64,000 bases of DNA, taken from assembly GCA_024305405.1 (NCBI GenBank), contig JAKNDB010000092.1:2759501-2823500 (forward strand). Direction: 5' to 3'. This DNA comes from Dirofilaria immitis (lineage: Eukaryota; Nematoda; Chromadorea; Rhabditida; Onchocercidae). Numbering within the stretch: the first letter of the stretch is position 1; every line of letters starts with the position of its first letter. A program made the position numbers and the translations under genes. Positions 1-12,239 of this stretch are shown in pieces. Below the pieces are notes generated by a model. It did no database searches. It was not told the DNA's origin and worked only from the letters and a program-made list of their open reading frames with translations.

Positions 1-3000
1 TAAAATTGTTAAAAAGGCATCAAACAAAGGATGAAAAAGCAATAGAAATTTGAATTAAGTTAAAAACATGAAAAAAATGAGAAAAGGGTGCAATGAAGGC
101 AGTCGAGATAGCTTAAAATCTGCGAACTTAATTTACTCTCGCAGCTTTATAAACTACCTCATCAGCCCTAATGCAACTAAAAAGTTAACTAAGATTTATA
201 GGCCCAATTCAATTTCAGATAAAGCCAGCTGAACACATTGCCCTACATAATTTATTTCTTCTCATTTTTATGCCGAAATTTTGACAGTGCTGCTTTGCCT
301 CACAAATAAAATCCAGTTTTTTCAGAGTCTCGGAATATTAAGAAAGTTTCTTAAAATTAACATTCTTCGAGAGCATTTCAAGAATTCATTCACAAATCTC
401 ACTCGCATACTTTATCTTTACTGTAAAGTGGCATGGCTAGTTGTGTTATTTTATGGATATTATTGATGTATGTCCAAAATATTTTATTTGATGTGAATAA
501 GATAAAATATGTTGCCATTTTAGTCACTTGATCCTTTAATCACGCATTTCTACGTCTTTAAAACGTCTAGGAAATATAATTAGAATATCGATATCCAGCT
601 ACAAATAATCTCATTGAAAATATCGTCATACTAATAAGATGTTGATATGACGTTTGATTTTTTTTTTTTTCAATCTACTCCGTTATAAAACGAACTCTAT
701 CATCATTTCGGAGAGATAAAAACTGAAAAGCAATGAAACGAATAAAATAATAAAAATATGGTGTGGAACAAGTATGAACCAATGAATGGAAAGAAGGTTA
801 TCTCTATATATTCAGGGCGTGGTTTTGGGGATTTTTGAGTGTAGTTTGTTTAAATTACTACGGTAATTCTAAACATTTAACAATTGGCTAATAGTTCATT
901 TGAAGGCTTAAATTTTGATCTATGTGAGGTAAGTAACTATCTAATTATTGACTGACAGTTCATTTTATTCATTACTTTGATCACTGCAAAATCTTTGTAT
1001 AAAATTTATACAAATGTTTTTGATAAATTATTTGCTTCCCGAATCATTCACAACAATTTTTCATTTGATACTTTTCTTCTTTGCTTAACATTTCTATCCG
1101 ATAAATACCAGTGCATTCATTAATGTTGATATCAGAGTGTAAGTTTTTATATAGTTATTAGAAGTGGACTTCAGTTTTTCCAAAATTTTCTCCCCAAATT
1201 ATAGTATATTTAATAATTAATTGGATGTTTCACATCAATAGAATTGAAATTAAAGTGGAAATTTGATTTGCATAATAATTACATTTTCTCAACATCCAAT
1301 ATTGGTATTTAAAAAAGTTAAATGATATGAAAAAATATATATAAAAAGCTATGATAGTAATCAAAAAAAAAAATCTATCTTATTTGCTTCGCCAATTCCT
1401 TATTTTTCATAGTATCAGCGAACTCCAGACGTGAATGAAATAAATATTTAAAGCTTGATAATACATTATTCAAGTATATTATTGGAACATTAAAGAAAGG
1501 AATTGATTTTGTTATAAATTTTTATTAAAATAACAGACCAAGGAAACATTCGAGCTTCATAAACTATGTATCCAGCATAAAAATTTCGAATTGATTTTGA
1601 AAAATACAAGAAATGTAATGCAGAATAGTTTTTGACACTTCCCTCAAATAACCAATTTATATATATGAATTTTTCTGTACGATCGATCTCGCAATAAAGA
1701 ATTTAATGAATAAAAAAGGATTATCACAAAGACAAAAACTGTTATTCAAAAATATTTTTTCAATAAGTTAATTTTTGAGAAAAAAAATTGAAATATTGGT
1801 CTTCATTTCATTTTTAGGCAACTTTATTCTTAGAGATTGGAGATTTTGGTTGGCAATTAAATTTCAACGACTGTTACTGAAACGTTTGAATTATTGATTG
1901 CATATGGCAATTCTTTTATATATGGTAAATTGCTGATAATCTTAATTATTACACCATAATTTCTAAAATTTTGTGCATTAATAAGGAGCGTAGAGAAGCC
2001 TAAAAATAATTACGGTATAACTATTTGATTCTACAAACTAATGACAATGCAATTCTGCAGGCTGGTGCACATTTGATTCGTTATATAAGAAGAGACTAAG
2101 GACAAAGGGATAAAGGCCTCGGTACGATCCAATAGCTTTATGTTGCGCAACTGGAATGGAGCAAAAAGCGAGACAAAGGGAAGACAAATCCAACCAATGG
2201 ATACAGTCTTCATCTGGTCTCGACGAATCGATGGATATCCTTTCAACGAGTTATATCAAAGAAATACATTACGATTTTACTTTTTATTCCATATTCTATT
2301 ACGATTTGTCTTCTATCTTCTTTCTGAACAGATTAATTTAATAAAAAAATATTGCGATCAAACAGAATCTTCAAATAAAACCAAAGAATAAAACTGAGCA
2401 ATAAATTTGATGGTTTTCTCTGGACTGTTATGAAAATAAAATTGGGAAGGACGTAGCCTTTCAGAAAGAAAGCCATCTTGAAACAAAAATTCAAATTTGG
2501 ATCTAGCGCAAGCGTCAAAATTAAAAAATGATTGATGGAAATAATTGTATTAATCGAATGAAGACGGATGCGTGACTCATTGATGAAATGTATAAAAATA
2601 AAGATTCTTTCTGCATTTCATTCAATTAGACATAAATGCTGCATTCAGTAGTACATGCATTTAATGCCGAAGAACAGTTTCAATTCGTTGAATATGCTCA
2701 AATAACATTTCGGTTTATTCGTTATTTCCGTATTTATTATTACGCATTAATCTAGTCATTATCAATCGTTCTATGGATAGAATAAATTTTAGATTTAATT
2801 TGCTTAACTTTTCTTCATTATTTAATTAATACCAAATGATTTGTCAATAAACTAAAATTAATTATCAAAATTTAAAAAATGGCAACTAATTGGGCTGAAT
2901 AAATTGAAGTTGTCCTCGATTATTCACTTTTCTTTTGTTCGAATTTTAAATTTTTTAGGTTGCTCTTCTGAAATTGTTCTATAGGATTAATAAATTTATT

Positions 3001-3254
3001 TTATTGAAATCTCCCAGAAATTAAGCTAGACTAAGTATTAATCCGAAGAAAAAAGAAATGAAAGAGACTTCGAGGAAGGATAGCGACTCAGATCGCTACT
3101 TAGACTCTTCTCGTTACTTTTTTTCCATTCTTTTTTTCACATTTATTTGTAATTTTAGTAAAATATGGCATAGTTGGGTTAGAGTAAAATTCAGTACTGT
3201 TGTCGTAGCTTTTCTTACAACTCTCAAAATATGTTTTATTTAATTCTATATAAC
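1..3254. other. AT-rich stretch without a recognisable gene
   Basis: I see no supported gene here. Open frames are short and AT-driven. A slightly less AT-rich patch at 2050-2260 is open on both strands for 60-80 codons, but it has no recognisable domain and no paired splice sites. Confidence 0.6.
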
Positions 3255-3749
3255 TCAGTTTTTGGTATTGAAATACAGTAGAATAATATATTTTGCGCTC
3301 ACGTAGATTTCAGCAATGTAAGACGAAAAAGCTAGAAAAATTGCTATTGTATAGGTTTTTCCACTTTTTGCTATCCAAATCTGAGAATGAGACGAACGAG
3401 AAAAAGCAGGAAATAATTTGAAAGGAATGAATAACTGATTATCTTGGTAGAATATCTTGGTAAAAGATTGATTTCGATAAAATACATCTATGGGAATGTT
3501 AAGCAACGAAAATGGAATGCTGAAGCTGCAAAAATTTTCCATCATATGATCAGCTATTTCAAATCGAAAGAAAAATCTATTCATTTCATGAAGGACATAA
3601 TTTCGCACATCCAGAAATACAGTAGATGAATATAACAAAAAAAATTCGTCCAGTACGATCACAAACCCAATTTTAGTGACAACATCATCGAGACAATAAA
3701 CCAATTCATGTATTTTCTTTTTTCGTATTTTGTCAAAGTCAGTTTTCAA
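3255..3749 (-). CDS. orphan 164-codon open frame, unknown
   Basis: This is a single uninterrupted frame of 164 codons from an ATG, the longest open frame in the window. That is unusual in DNA this AT-rich, where stops should appear every 15-20 codons. The predicted product is rich in Phe, Ile and Tyr. It starts with a short basic stretch (MKTDFDKIRKKKIHE), has a hydrophobic segment around residues 28-48 and another near the C-terminus (about residues 135-160). I recognise no domain. No neighbouring exon with matching phase was found. It may be a single-exon nematode-specific membrane protein, an exon of a longer gene, or a chance frame. The size is the only support. Confidence 0.25.
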   Translation of the reverse strand: MKTDFDKIRKKKIHELVYCLDDVVTKIGFVIVLDEFFLLYSSTVFLDVRNYVLHEMNRFFFRFEIADHMMENFCSFSIPFSLLNIPIDVFYRNQSFTKIFYQDNQLFIPFKLFPAFSRSSHSQIWIAKSGKTYTIAIFLAFSSYIAEIYVSAKYIILLYFNTKN

Positions 3750-4071
3750 TCTAATTATATTGTTTTAATCAGATTCAAAATAGTAAAAACAACACTCAAA
3801 TATTAATAAAACCATTCTTAATATGGGAGTATCGATAGTTAATATCTGCAAACGATTTGCAAAATGGCAAAATACGGCAAGAGTTAAAGCTCAAAATTAT
3901 TTAAATAATTTATTCCTGCATTATATCCTTTCCTTAACTTAACTAAAATATCTGATCGATGAATGAATATGCTAGAAGTAATCTAACTGATCCAACCAAT
4001 GAGAATTGGAAATGAATATGCTCTCTGAATTAGCCTATGAATCATAAAAACAAAAATCAAAATTTACATGT

Positions 4072-4072
<1 letters not shown>

Positions 4073-4103
<31 letters not shown>
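4073..4103. repeat. (AG)n microsatellite
   Basis: A perfect AG dinucleotide run of about 15 units lies in non-coding DNA. Confidence 0.95.
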
Positions 4104-4106
<3 letters not shown>

Positions 4107-5124
4107 TATGAAGGAGAAAAAGCGACATCGGATAGTCAAGCGACACTAATTATTGAAAACAAAAATGAATCTGTAAACTAGACTTTTAGTGGCAGTAATT
4201 TAAAAGAATCAAAATGATAAATGACAGTTTATAGCTACCGAGGAGAAATTTGGGAATCTCAAAAGTTTTGGTAAGAATTTAACCAAAATAAAAGATAATA
4301 ATTAATATAATAATATTAATTAAAATGAATAAAAATTAGGAAATTTATTGATCATGTCTAATTATTTAAAGAAAGAATAGAATCTAAACGATTTCAATAT
4401 GTTAGTAAAAGAAAGAGAAATGGGTGAAATTCCTGAAATGATTGAAACAAAAGTATATAAGGCAAAAAAATATTTGAAATCATTTCCAAACGTTCATAAG
4501 CGAAATGATTGTATTTAGCATGCAACTATATCGTACTAATCTGATTGCATCATTTAAGACTAAAATTTCACTTGTTGTATTCATCCCATCTTCTCCTTTC
4601 AATAAATGGAATATGGAAATGGTTAAAAAATGATAGACAATCCTCAGATGGCAGCTTGTGGTTAAAATTGTACAGCCTAAGGGCCGTCATTTATACAGCC
4701 AAGTATTCGTTTGATATTATTACATATTCATCTTCTTTTTAACAATGCACATTGAATAGAATGTTCAATTGTGATTGCAACTGAGACTGTATGGTGGAAG
4801 AGATTCCAGTAATTTCAGTGATAACAATTTAGGGAGAGGAAGAAGTGAGCAAAGAGAGAAATTGGCAATATTGGCATGGAGTAAAAGAAAAGTGCTAGAC
4901 GATGTATTGTCCAAAATTTTATGCCTTTTGAAGTGAAAGAGGGAAGAGAAGTGAAAATAACACAAGGAAGAATGAGGTAAAAAGAAGGATGATATAGCAG
5001 AGAATGAGAGGGATAAGGTCATATATCTAATAGCATATCTTAAAAGAAAAGGCTTTCGTCAATGTCTACAACTTATATTGTTGCGTAGAATGTAAAGTAT
5101 CGAATAAAATAAAATAGCCTAAAT

Positions 5125-5216
5125 GGGAAGAGAAAGGAAAGGAAGAAAAAAGAAGGAAAAGAAGGAAAAGGAAAAGGAAAAGAAAGGAAGGGAAGAAAAG
5201 GAAAGAGAAGGAAAGA
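5125..5216. repeat. 92-base uninterrupted purine tract
   Basis: Every base on the plus strand from 5125 to 5216 is A or G, built from loose GGAAA/GGAAG units. The complement therefore encodes Pro/Phe/Ser-rich chance frames, which I do not regard as genes. Such mirror-like purine tracts can form triplex (H-DNA) structures. The (AAT)n array starts about 115 bases downstream. Confidence 0.9.
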
Positions 5217-5330
5217 TAGAGATTCGTCCAGAGACGGAAGGGATTCGCAATGCACCGTGAGACGTCGTACAATTTATACAGACTCAACGTCTCTTCTCTG
5301 TTACCTTCAGCTTTTGCTCATTTCCACGAA

Positions 5331-5631
<301 letters not shown>

Positions 5632-6061
5632 CGTAATATTAATGTTGTAAAGGAAGTGTTCAGGTATGGTATCGATGGAATCTCATTAGAGATAAAAATG
5701 AGATTCCATTGCTAACGAAATTATACTTGAACAAGCATTCTAAAAGTATAACGAAGAAATACAAGCAAGGAAATGGAAGAAGATTAATGTCGAATCGAGT
5801 CGAATTAAATTGAATCGAATTGAATGGATCGAGAACTATGGGCATTCAGACAAGACGTAGGAAAGTGCAAAAAAAAATGAGACTATTGCTGTTTTTAATA
5901 ATATGAAGAGGACTATATGCGACAGACAGAGCAGAGATCGGTAGAATGGGGAAGGGAGAAAATATAATGGAGAAATATTGAAATAAAATATCCTACTGAA
6001 AGACCCTATGGAACGAAATAAACGAAATGTACATAAATCACTTGAATGATTGGTTGGATAG

Positions 6062-6668
6062 TCAGGGGTAGCGGTGTACGGTTGCTTTCGTGATAATATG
6101 GTTGAATAGGAACGGAAGAAGGGAAGACAGAGGGACATTTACTAAAATCCCTTCAAAGGAGAAATTCTATCGTCGCATAAATTGCAAAAAAAAAAAAAAA
6201 AACTTCTCTTTAAGAAAAAGAGATGCTAGTCTTGCTTTTCAGTCTTCTTATATATTATTTGTCTAGAAGAGTTATCATTTTAATAATTCAGGGAATTATC
6301 TATCTGTCGCATATAGTCATGTACAATATATGATCAATCTAATCTAAAATGCCATATCAGTTTTTCACTTTAACATAAATGGACAATTTACATAATATCT
6401 ATTGGTTGCTTACCATGTAAACGATACACATGTCTCTGATCATCCGACACGTTAATAATCTGCTCAAATTGCCTGATTTTACTAGCCTACTCATTGAAAA
6501 GTTTGTTGTGATAAAATCAAAAAGAAATATTTACGTGAATACGCCAAACTTAAGCGCTGACAGTTGAACCGGTAACTTGTTCCTCCATACAATATCGTGA
6601 CAAATAAAACTGCATTTATCGTCTTTAAAAACGAAACTTTTCAATGCAATTACGACTTCTGCAGTATC
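6062..6668 (-). CDS. partial multi-exon gene fragment, unknown
   Basis: Three minus-strand blocks join in phase: 6668-6535 (acceptor AATTTACAG, donor GTAAAT), 6481-6414 (acceptor GGCTAG, donor GTAAGC) and 6141-6062 (acceptor GGATTTTAG, ending in TGA). The first two read like real protein, with segments DTAEVVIALKSFVFKDDKC and IRQFEQIINVSDDQRHVYRL. The third is less convincing. No start or upstream exon was found, so the gene is partial. I do not recognise a family. It could be the 3' end of a gene with long introns extending toward 10 kb, or a decayed copy. Confidence 0.35.
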
Positions 6669-7940
6669 CTGTAAATTAGATTTTGGAAAATTGATGATAG
6701 TTGAAGTCAAACAAAGCAAAATAAATTAAATATTATTCCATCGATAATTAGACGAAAGAAAATGCTCCCACATTTCAAATTTCCTTCGATTTTCATTTAA
6801 AACGTTTGCGCATTTCAAAAAATACGTTAATCAGTCCGTAAAATGCTTTATCACATCATATCATATCATTTTAATATTTATTGCTATTTAATTTAACTAA
6901 AGGAAATCTCTAATTGTAAAAATCTTCGAAACGTTTCATAGTATTTCTCTTTATTAATTTATTCTATTGATGAACAATTTTTAGCATGCCACCTTCCAGC
7001 ATTACTTTTCTGAATTTATACGAATAATCAAATGACATGTTGAATTTTCATAGTGTCAGCATTGTTAATTTCATCTTAACTTAAACATTCCTCATTCAGA
7101 ATATTATTCACAGAATGCAGCAAAAGATTGGAAAAGTTATTTGAACAAAGTTTTTGTTAGAACCACTAATTCATTAATATAGCTGTAATTAAGTCTTCAT
7201 TCCTACTTAATCTTTTCATGCAAATTCAAGCGTAATGTAATATCAAAAACACAGCCATTGTTTAAGTCAGTAATTAATTGAAAATATCATAATGTCGGAA
7301 AACTGTAAAGTTATGGTTATGTATTCAATTTTGGGCACTACATCGATCTGTAAAAGGCGCTTGCATTTTAAGAGACATTTTGACATCAAATATCACGTCA
7401 TAATGAAACTTTTTAAAGACAACTTCAATATACTTTTCAAAATTGTTTATAATAATTGAATTGTTTTGGATGATATGATTGATTAATCATATTATGCTGC
7501 CACTAGTGCTCCTCTTCAAGAATCCATTCGTTCATGCCTATTTTCCCATAATTCAACTTTGTTATTAAATTTCTATTAGATTTGAATATTTATTTCGAAT
7601 AGAAAATTTACGAATAAATACGAGTTGTTGAATATTGTTAATAACTATGTTTTATTTTTTCTTGAACAAAAAAAAAAAAATAATGGGAAGAAAATAAATG
7701 ATGAGCAGACCATGAGAAGGACGTGTAGCGAAATTAAAAGCAAAAGGAACGAAAGAAGAGAGATGAGTTGAAAAAGGTAAAAAACTTCGTACAACTGTAT
7801 ATTCTCGCGATTACATCTCAGTAATATCGACAGAATGGAAGTATCGGACATCACCATAAAAGGTTTACAAGTTTATTTTTAACGACTACTGTTTAAATTT
7901 CAAAGGGAATAGAAAAAGGAATGTGTTAAGACAGAAACTA

Positions 7941-9076
7941 CTAAAAATACAGCGACATCAATCGGTTCTTTTCTCCAGTCTGGGCATAATCAATTATTGC
8001 TGTCTGTTTCCTCAAGCAACGCCAGTCTCGCTTCACGCCCACATAGTCGTCCTTTTGTTCTTCACTGTTAAATATTAACAAAACGAGAAAAGGGAAAAGT
8101 CTTTTTGAGTCGAAGGGCAAAACAAGTCTATCAATGATAATATTGTCAACAATTATCTCATTAGAACTTTAAATAAGCAGTAAATAATGTAAATGATAAT
8201 GTGAGTGATAGATAACTCGTATGTTCTAAATTAATTGTCAGTATAATGATAAGATGTAACTAACTATTTGATTTCAGCTTTTCTATCCATCATTCAATAT
8301 CTATGCAAATTTAATGAACGAATCACCAAAATTATTTTCTAACTGTTGCAATGAGAAAAAGTTTGGTTAAAAACATTGTCAAAAAGTTTGGGTTAAAAGT
8401 GTCTTTTCTTGCTAACATTGAACTGATACAGAGCCATCCACATTTGCATAATTAAATAGACTGATGCCAAAGTCTTATATATCATTTTTCCCCTCTATTT
8501 ATAGCCAACTCCTATCTTAAAGTAACAATCTAAGAACAATATTATGACTTACAAATTTTTTAATATTTCAGCATTCCAATTTCAATTTTAAGGAAATTAT
8601 TTTGTTGATGCAATCCATCGCTATTATATGCATGACGAATTGAAATCTTTTGATTAAGATATATCCGAGCAAAGAGCAAACTACTGAAAAGTAAACTTTA
8701 TTAAGTTATATTTTGAAAATAGGTAAACGCTTGTATTCAGATTCCCTTTCCCGCATTATCCATTATTAAAAATTCATTACAGAAATCTTTGTAGCACTGA
8801 CCTAATATGAAATTCATTGTTGGCAAGCTTCATAATGCCTATTTCAAAACACTCAATTCCAATTTATTATAAAATTTTTTTCTTATTATATGATGTTACA
8901 TATCATGCTTCTATCAAGTTTCCAATTCTATTATATTTGCTTAAAAATTTTTGGTTTTCTACTCTAGAAATTCTACTATGATTTATTATTATTGTATTGA
9001 TTAAGAAGAAAAAATATCATAAATATGTTTTTAACCATTCCTCCGGCGATGGCAATGTAAATAGTCCCAGCTTCAT
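7941..9076 (-). CDS. possible small two-exon gene, unknown
   Basis: Two minus-strand blocks join in phase. The first, about 9078-9036, follows the acceptor AAATTTCAG; its first ATG is at 9076 and its donor is GTTAAA. The second, 8064-7941, follows the acceptor TTTAACAG and ends in TAG. Together they give about 54 codons, starting MKLGLFTLPSPEEC and continuing through EEQKDDYVGVKRDWRCLRKQ to end in LMSLYF. The second block is the better one: charged, low in Phe/Ile and unlike the AT-driven chance frames nearby. The frame is open upstream of the ATG for two bases only, so either this is a trans-spliced short gene or earlier exons were missed. No family recognised. Confidence 0.35.
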
Positions 9077-9099
9077 TTCTGAAATTTATTAAATTATTG

Positions 9100-11100
9100 A
9101 CTTTAAAAGTTTTTACTTAGGATTAGACCAAAATTTGCCATTGCCCGAAAAAATATGATTCGAATGAAAACTTGAATTATCTTTTAAAAAATAGTGGCTA
9201 ATTCTTTACAATCGTAATTTCTGGATAAGACTGTTACAGAGCAGATAAAATGATAAAGAAAATGTATAGAATAATGTATAAAAAATATTCTCACAAAGCA
9301 ATCGTCATATTCTCGCAAAAAAGCAACAACTTCTCCTTCCATTTGCAAATTTTCCGTTCAAATTCATTTTTACATTTCATTTTGAAGAAGCGACTGCATT
9401 ACAAGTTTTGCTACTCTTCCTTACTGTAAATGAAATAATCTTTTATAACATTTATAAAGCTGCCAATTCAAGATTCAAAGAAAGATTATTATCTTTGATG
9501 CCAATGTTACTTCATATTTCAGAGCATATAAGGCGCTGAAAATTATTACACCTCATGTTAACAACGATAGGTTGAACATTGACTAGAAAAGCAACATGAA
9601 AAAACTGGAATCGAAAAAGCGGAATCGATTTTAGTGAATTTTATCAAAAAAAAAAAATTTCAAATAGCTATAACAAAATAAAACACCAATGAACATTTCG
9701 AAACATCTAATGCACCTGTTGAAATGTAATAGCAAAAACAGCTGCGAGCCATTTTCAAAGTAATGGGAAAAAGTCGCTTATTTAAATAAAGCAATATCAT
9801 TATTCTTTTGTTGCATTTCAGTTCATATTCAGGTAATAAAAGACAAAACTATATTACCTAATTTACCAACCTCCTTGGATGATCTAATATGATGAATTAC
9901 ATTCTTTGTTAAATATTCTATTCCATAATAAAAAAACATGTTTTCTCATTGTAGCACATTTAAACATAGAGCGAAATTTTATCATCTTCAGCTATACTTC
10001 ATTTCCAAACTGTTAATAGTACAAAGCTCAGTGATTGCTATATCATTCAAAATTTTTCTAGACAGTTTAACGACACCGCTCGACATCAGACATCAGATCT
10101 TATTTGAAAACAATTTATAATAGCTTATAATATTCGATATTCATAACTCTGAGCAATATTCCGTATGGCTATGCGATCAATTACTTTATTCATGAGCAAA
10201 TATCATTTTAACAAATCTCATGAAAAGTTGCAATCTGTATGTCGGGATATATCAATTTGAAAAGAAATTTTGGAGAATGCTAGCGAAGTTTCTGCTCATT
10301 CGTAGAATAATTCTGTTTTTTCGAGCACATTTATTTTTAATTGGAAATCAAAAATGAACAAAATAACAAAGAGAATTTTTGATATATATCGTTCAACAGT
10401 AATTGATACAGATATTAAACAACACTATTAGAAATCTCTTATTATATAAGAAGTTATTATTCTTATTATATAAAAAGAAAACAGATAATTATATTTAACT
10501 GTGGCCCATGAAGTGATGTTTGCATGATACTATTATAAGATTGTCGAGAAGATGACATCTCAAGCAAGAATATGTGATTCAGTAAATTAGAATAAAAGAA
10601 TTGATATAGGGGATGATGTCATGTATGATTACTGGAGAAAATTTTGGATTATTGAGAAAAAATGAATGTGAAGAAGTAATAGAGATAGAATAATGCAATA
10701 GGTGCAATAGGTGTTTGAAACATAATTTTATGTAAATATTATATACTATTTGAAAGGAGGATAAACTTATATTGCTATTCATTCTCTATCAATGAAATTG
10801 TGATATACCACGTGAATATATGCGTAGATCTAAAATGTTTTTCTATGCTTCATTTAGTCTATATGCTGTATTTATTATATAGAGAGAAACGTATTTATAT
10901 GTGATGATATTGAATTTAATGTTAAATCAGTTAATGATAAAAATGAATTAATAAGAAAAATGAATCAATGTACTTTTCAAGCTTCAACAAATTCAACAAG
11001 CGGTTTCATTGCAGATAACGAGAAATTGATAGTGACAAAAGAAAAATAATATTGACAAGTGTCAGTGATAATAAGAGGAGTGATTCCTCAGGTTTTGTCC
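9100..11100. other. no recognisable gene
   Basis: AT-rich sequence with short chance frames only. I see no coherent coding exon, RNA gene or repeat family here. Confidence 0.5.
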
Positions 11101-11189
11101 GAAGCCTTCCTTCCATTCGAATCATCTCATACCACCATTTCAGGGCAAGTAAATGAAGCATTCGTATAGCTCATCACTTCTACATCCAT

Positions 11190-11390
11190 CAATCCATCTG
11201 CATTGTGCACGCGTGCGTGCGAGATGTTCGTGGCAGATGAAGGGAACACTGTTATGGACGATGCACTCATCGCATTTGCATTCCCTTGCTATACCAATGC
11301 ATTTATATAGCCGCGACACTCAACGCGGAGAATACAAGCTCAAATGCATGCATAAAAACTACGGTGGCGCGCTGATAAGTGCCACCCTCC
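11190..11390. promoter_or_regulatory. GC/CpG-rich island, promoter-like
   Basis: This 200-base patch stands out from the AT-rich surroundings. It contains several CpGs (ACGCGTGCGTGCGAG, CCGCGACACTCAACGCGG, GGTGGCGCGCTGATAAG), a GATA motif (CTGATAAG) and TATATAG/TTATATAG-like boxes. No coding sequence with clear protein character could be tied to it on either side, although both strands carry frames of 60-107 codons through it. A promoter or first exon of an unrecognised gene is possible. Confidence 0.35.
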
Positions 11391-11549
11391 TCAACTTCTC
11401 ACCTGCTTTGTTTCTCTATTTCCTTCGCGACATATTCTCTTCAATTACTCTCAATCTTGCACTTAGCACACAATGAAAGGATGAATGCTGTCACTGTGCA
11501 CACAAATCATTGGAAGATAGAATTGCCTGTACACTTTTTTCATATAGTT

Positions 11550-11860
11550 CTTATTTGTAGTAAAGAAAAGAGAGAGAGAGAGAGTGTGTATAGGTAAATG
11601 GATGGGGATAATGGTCCCTTAGAGTGCATACTGCGAGAAGAAAGAAGGGAGAAGACGGGGGCCGCATGACATCGGATGGCTCCCAGACGGGAAACATACA
11701 CAGATTTATGCAAAAACTTTTTCCTTCAGGTGCTATCTGCTCCTCTCTCCTATGAAGTACACATTTCTGCATGCACTTTCTGCACTCTTGATATGTGCAC
11801 ATACTGCATACATACACACATATATACACACATATATATATGTTTCATTGAAAAAGATAA
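11550..11860. repeat. simple-sequence patches (GA)n and (CA/TA)n
   Basis: A short GAGAGAGAGAGAG run sits near 11571. At 11813-11842 there is an imperfect ACACATATATACACACATATATATATG run. Both are ordinary microsatellites. Confidence 0.8.
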
Positions 11861-12239
11861 AACAGCCATCCTCTAATGTTTGATTGAAATTTGAATTTTC
11901 CAGTCTACTAGCCGTTCGTTCCACATCTAGTCTGGATGTTAGTTATACTGTGAGTTATCAACAAGAAGCATCATTCGTGTACTTCTATTGCTCCTGAACC
12001 CTCCGCATTGATTGTAGTCGAATCAAATCTTCCCTGCATAGCCAATCCAGGGACCGGACTTGAAAAGAAATGATAATGATCCCTGCAGTGCAATAAATAC
12101 GGCACATCATCCATTCTGAGACTAATCTCGATTTCTTCGCAACTCTCTCCCGTTTCCATCATCCTGAGATTCGTATCCTTATGTTTATTCTTTTCCTCTT
12201 CTCCTTTTCCAGCTCTATTTCGATGCATTTACCAGTGCC

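Noticed and set aside
4765..5287. Minus-strand frames rich in Phe, Leu, Pro and Ser
   Set aside because: They are the complement of purine-rich simple sequence and show no domain or splice structure.
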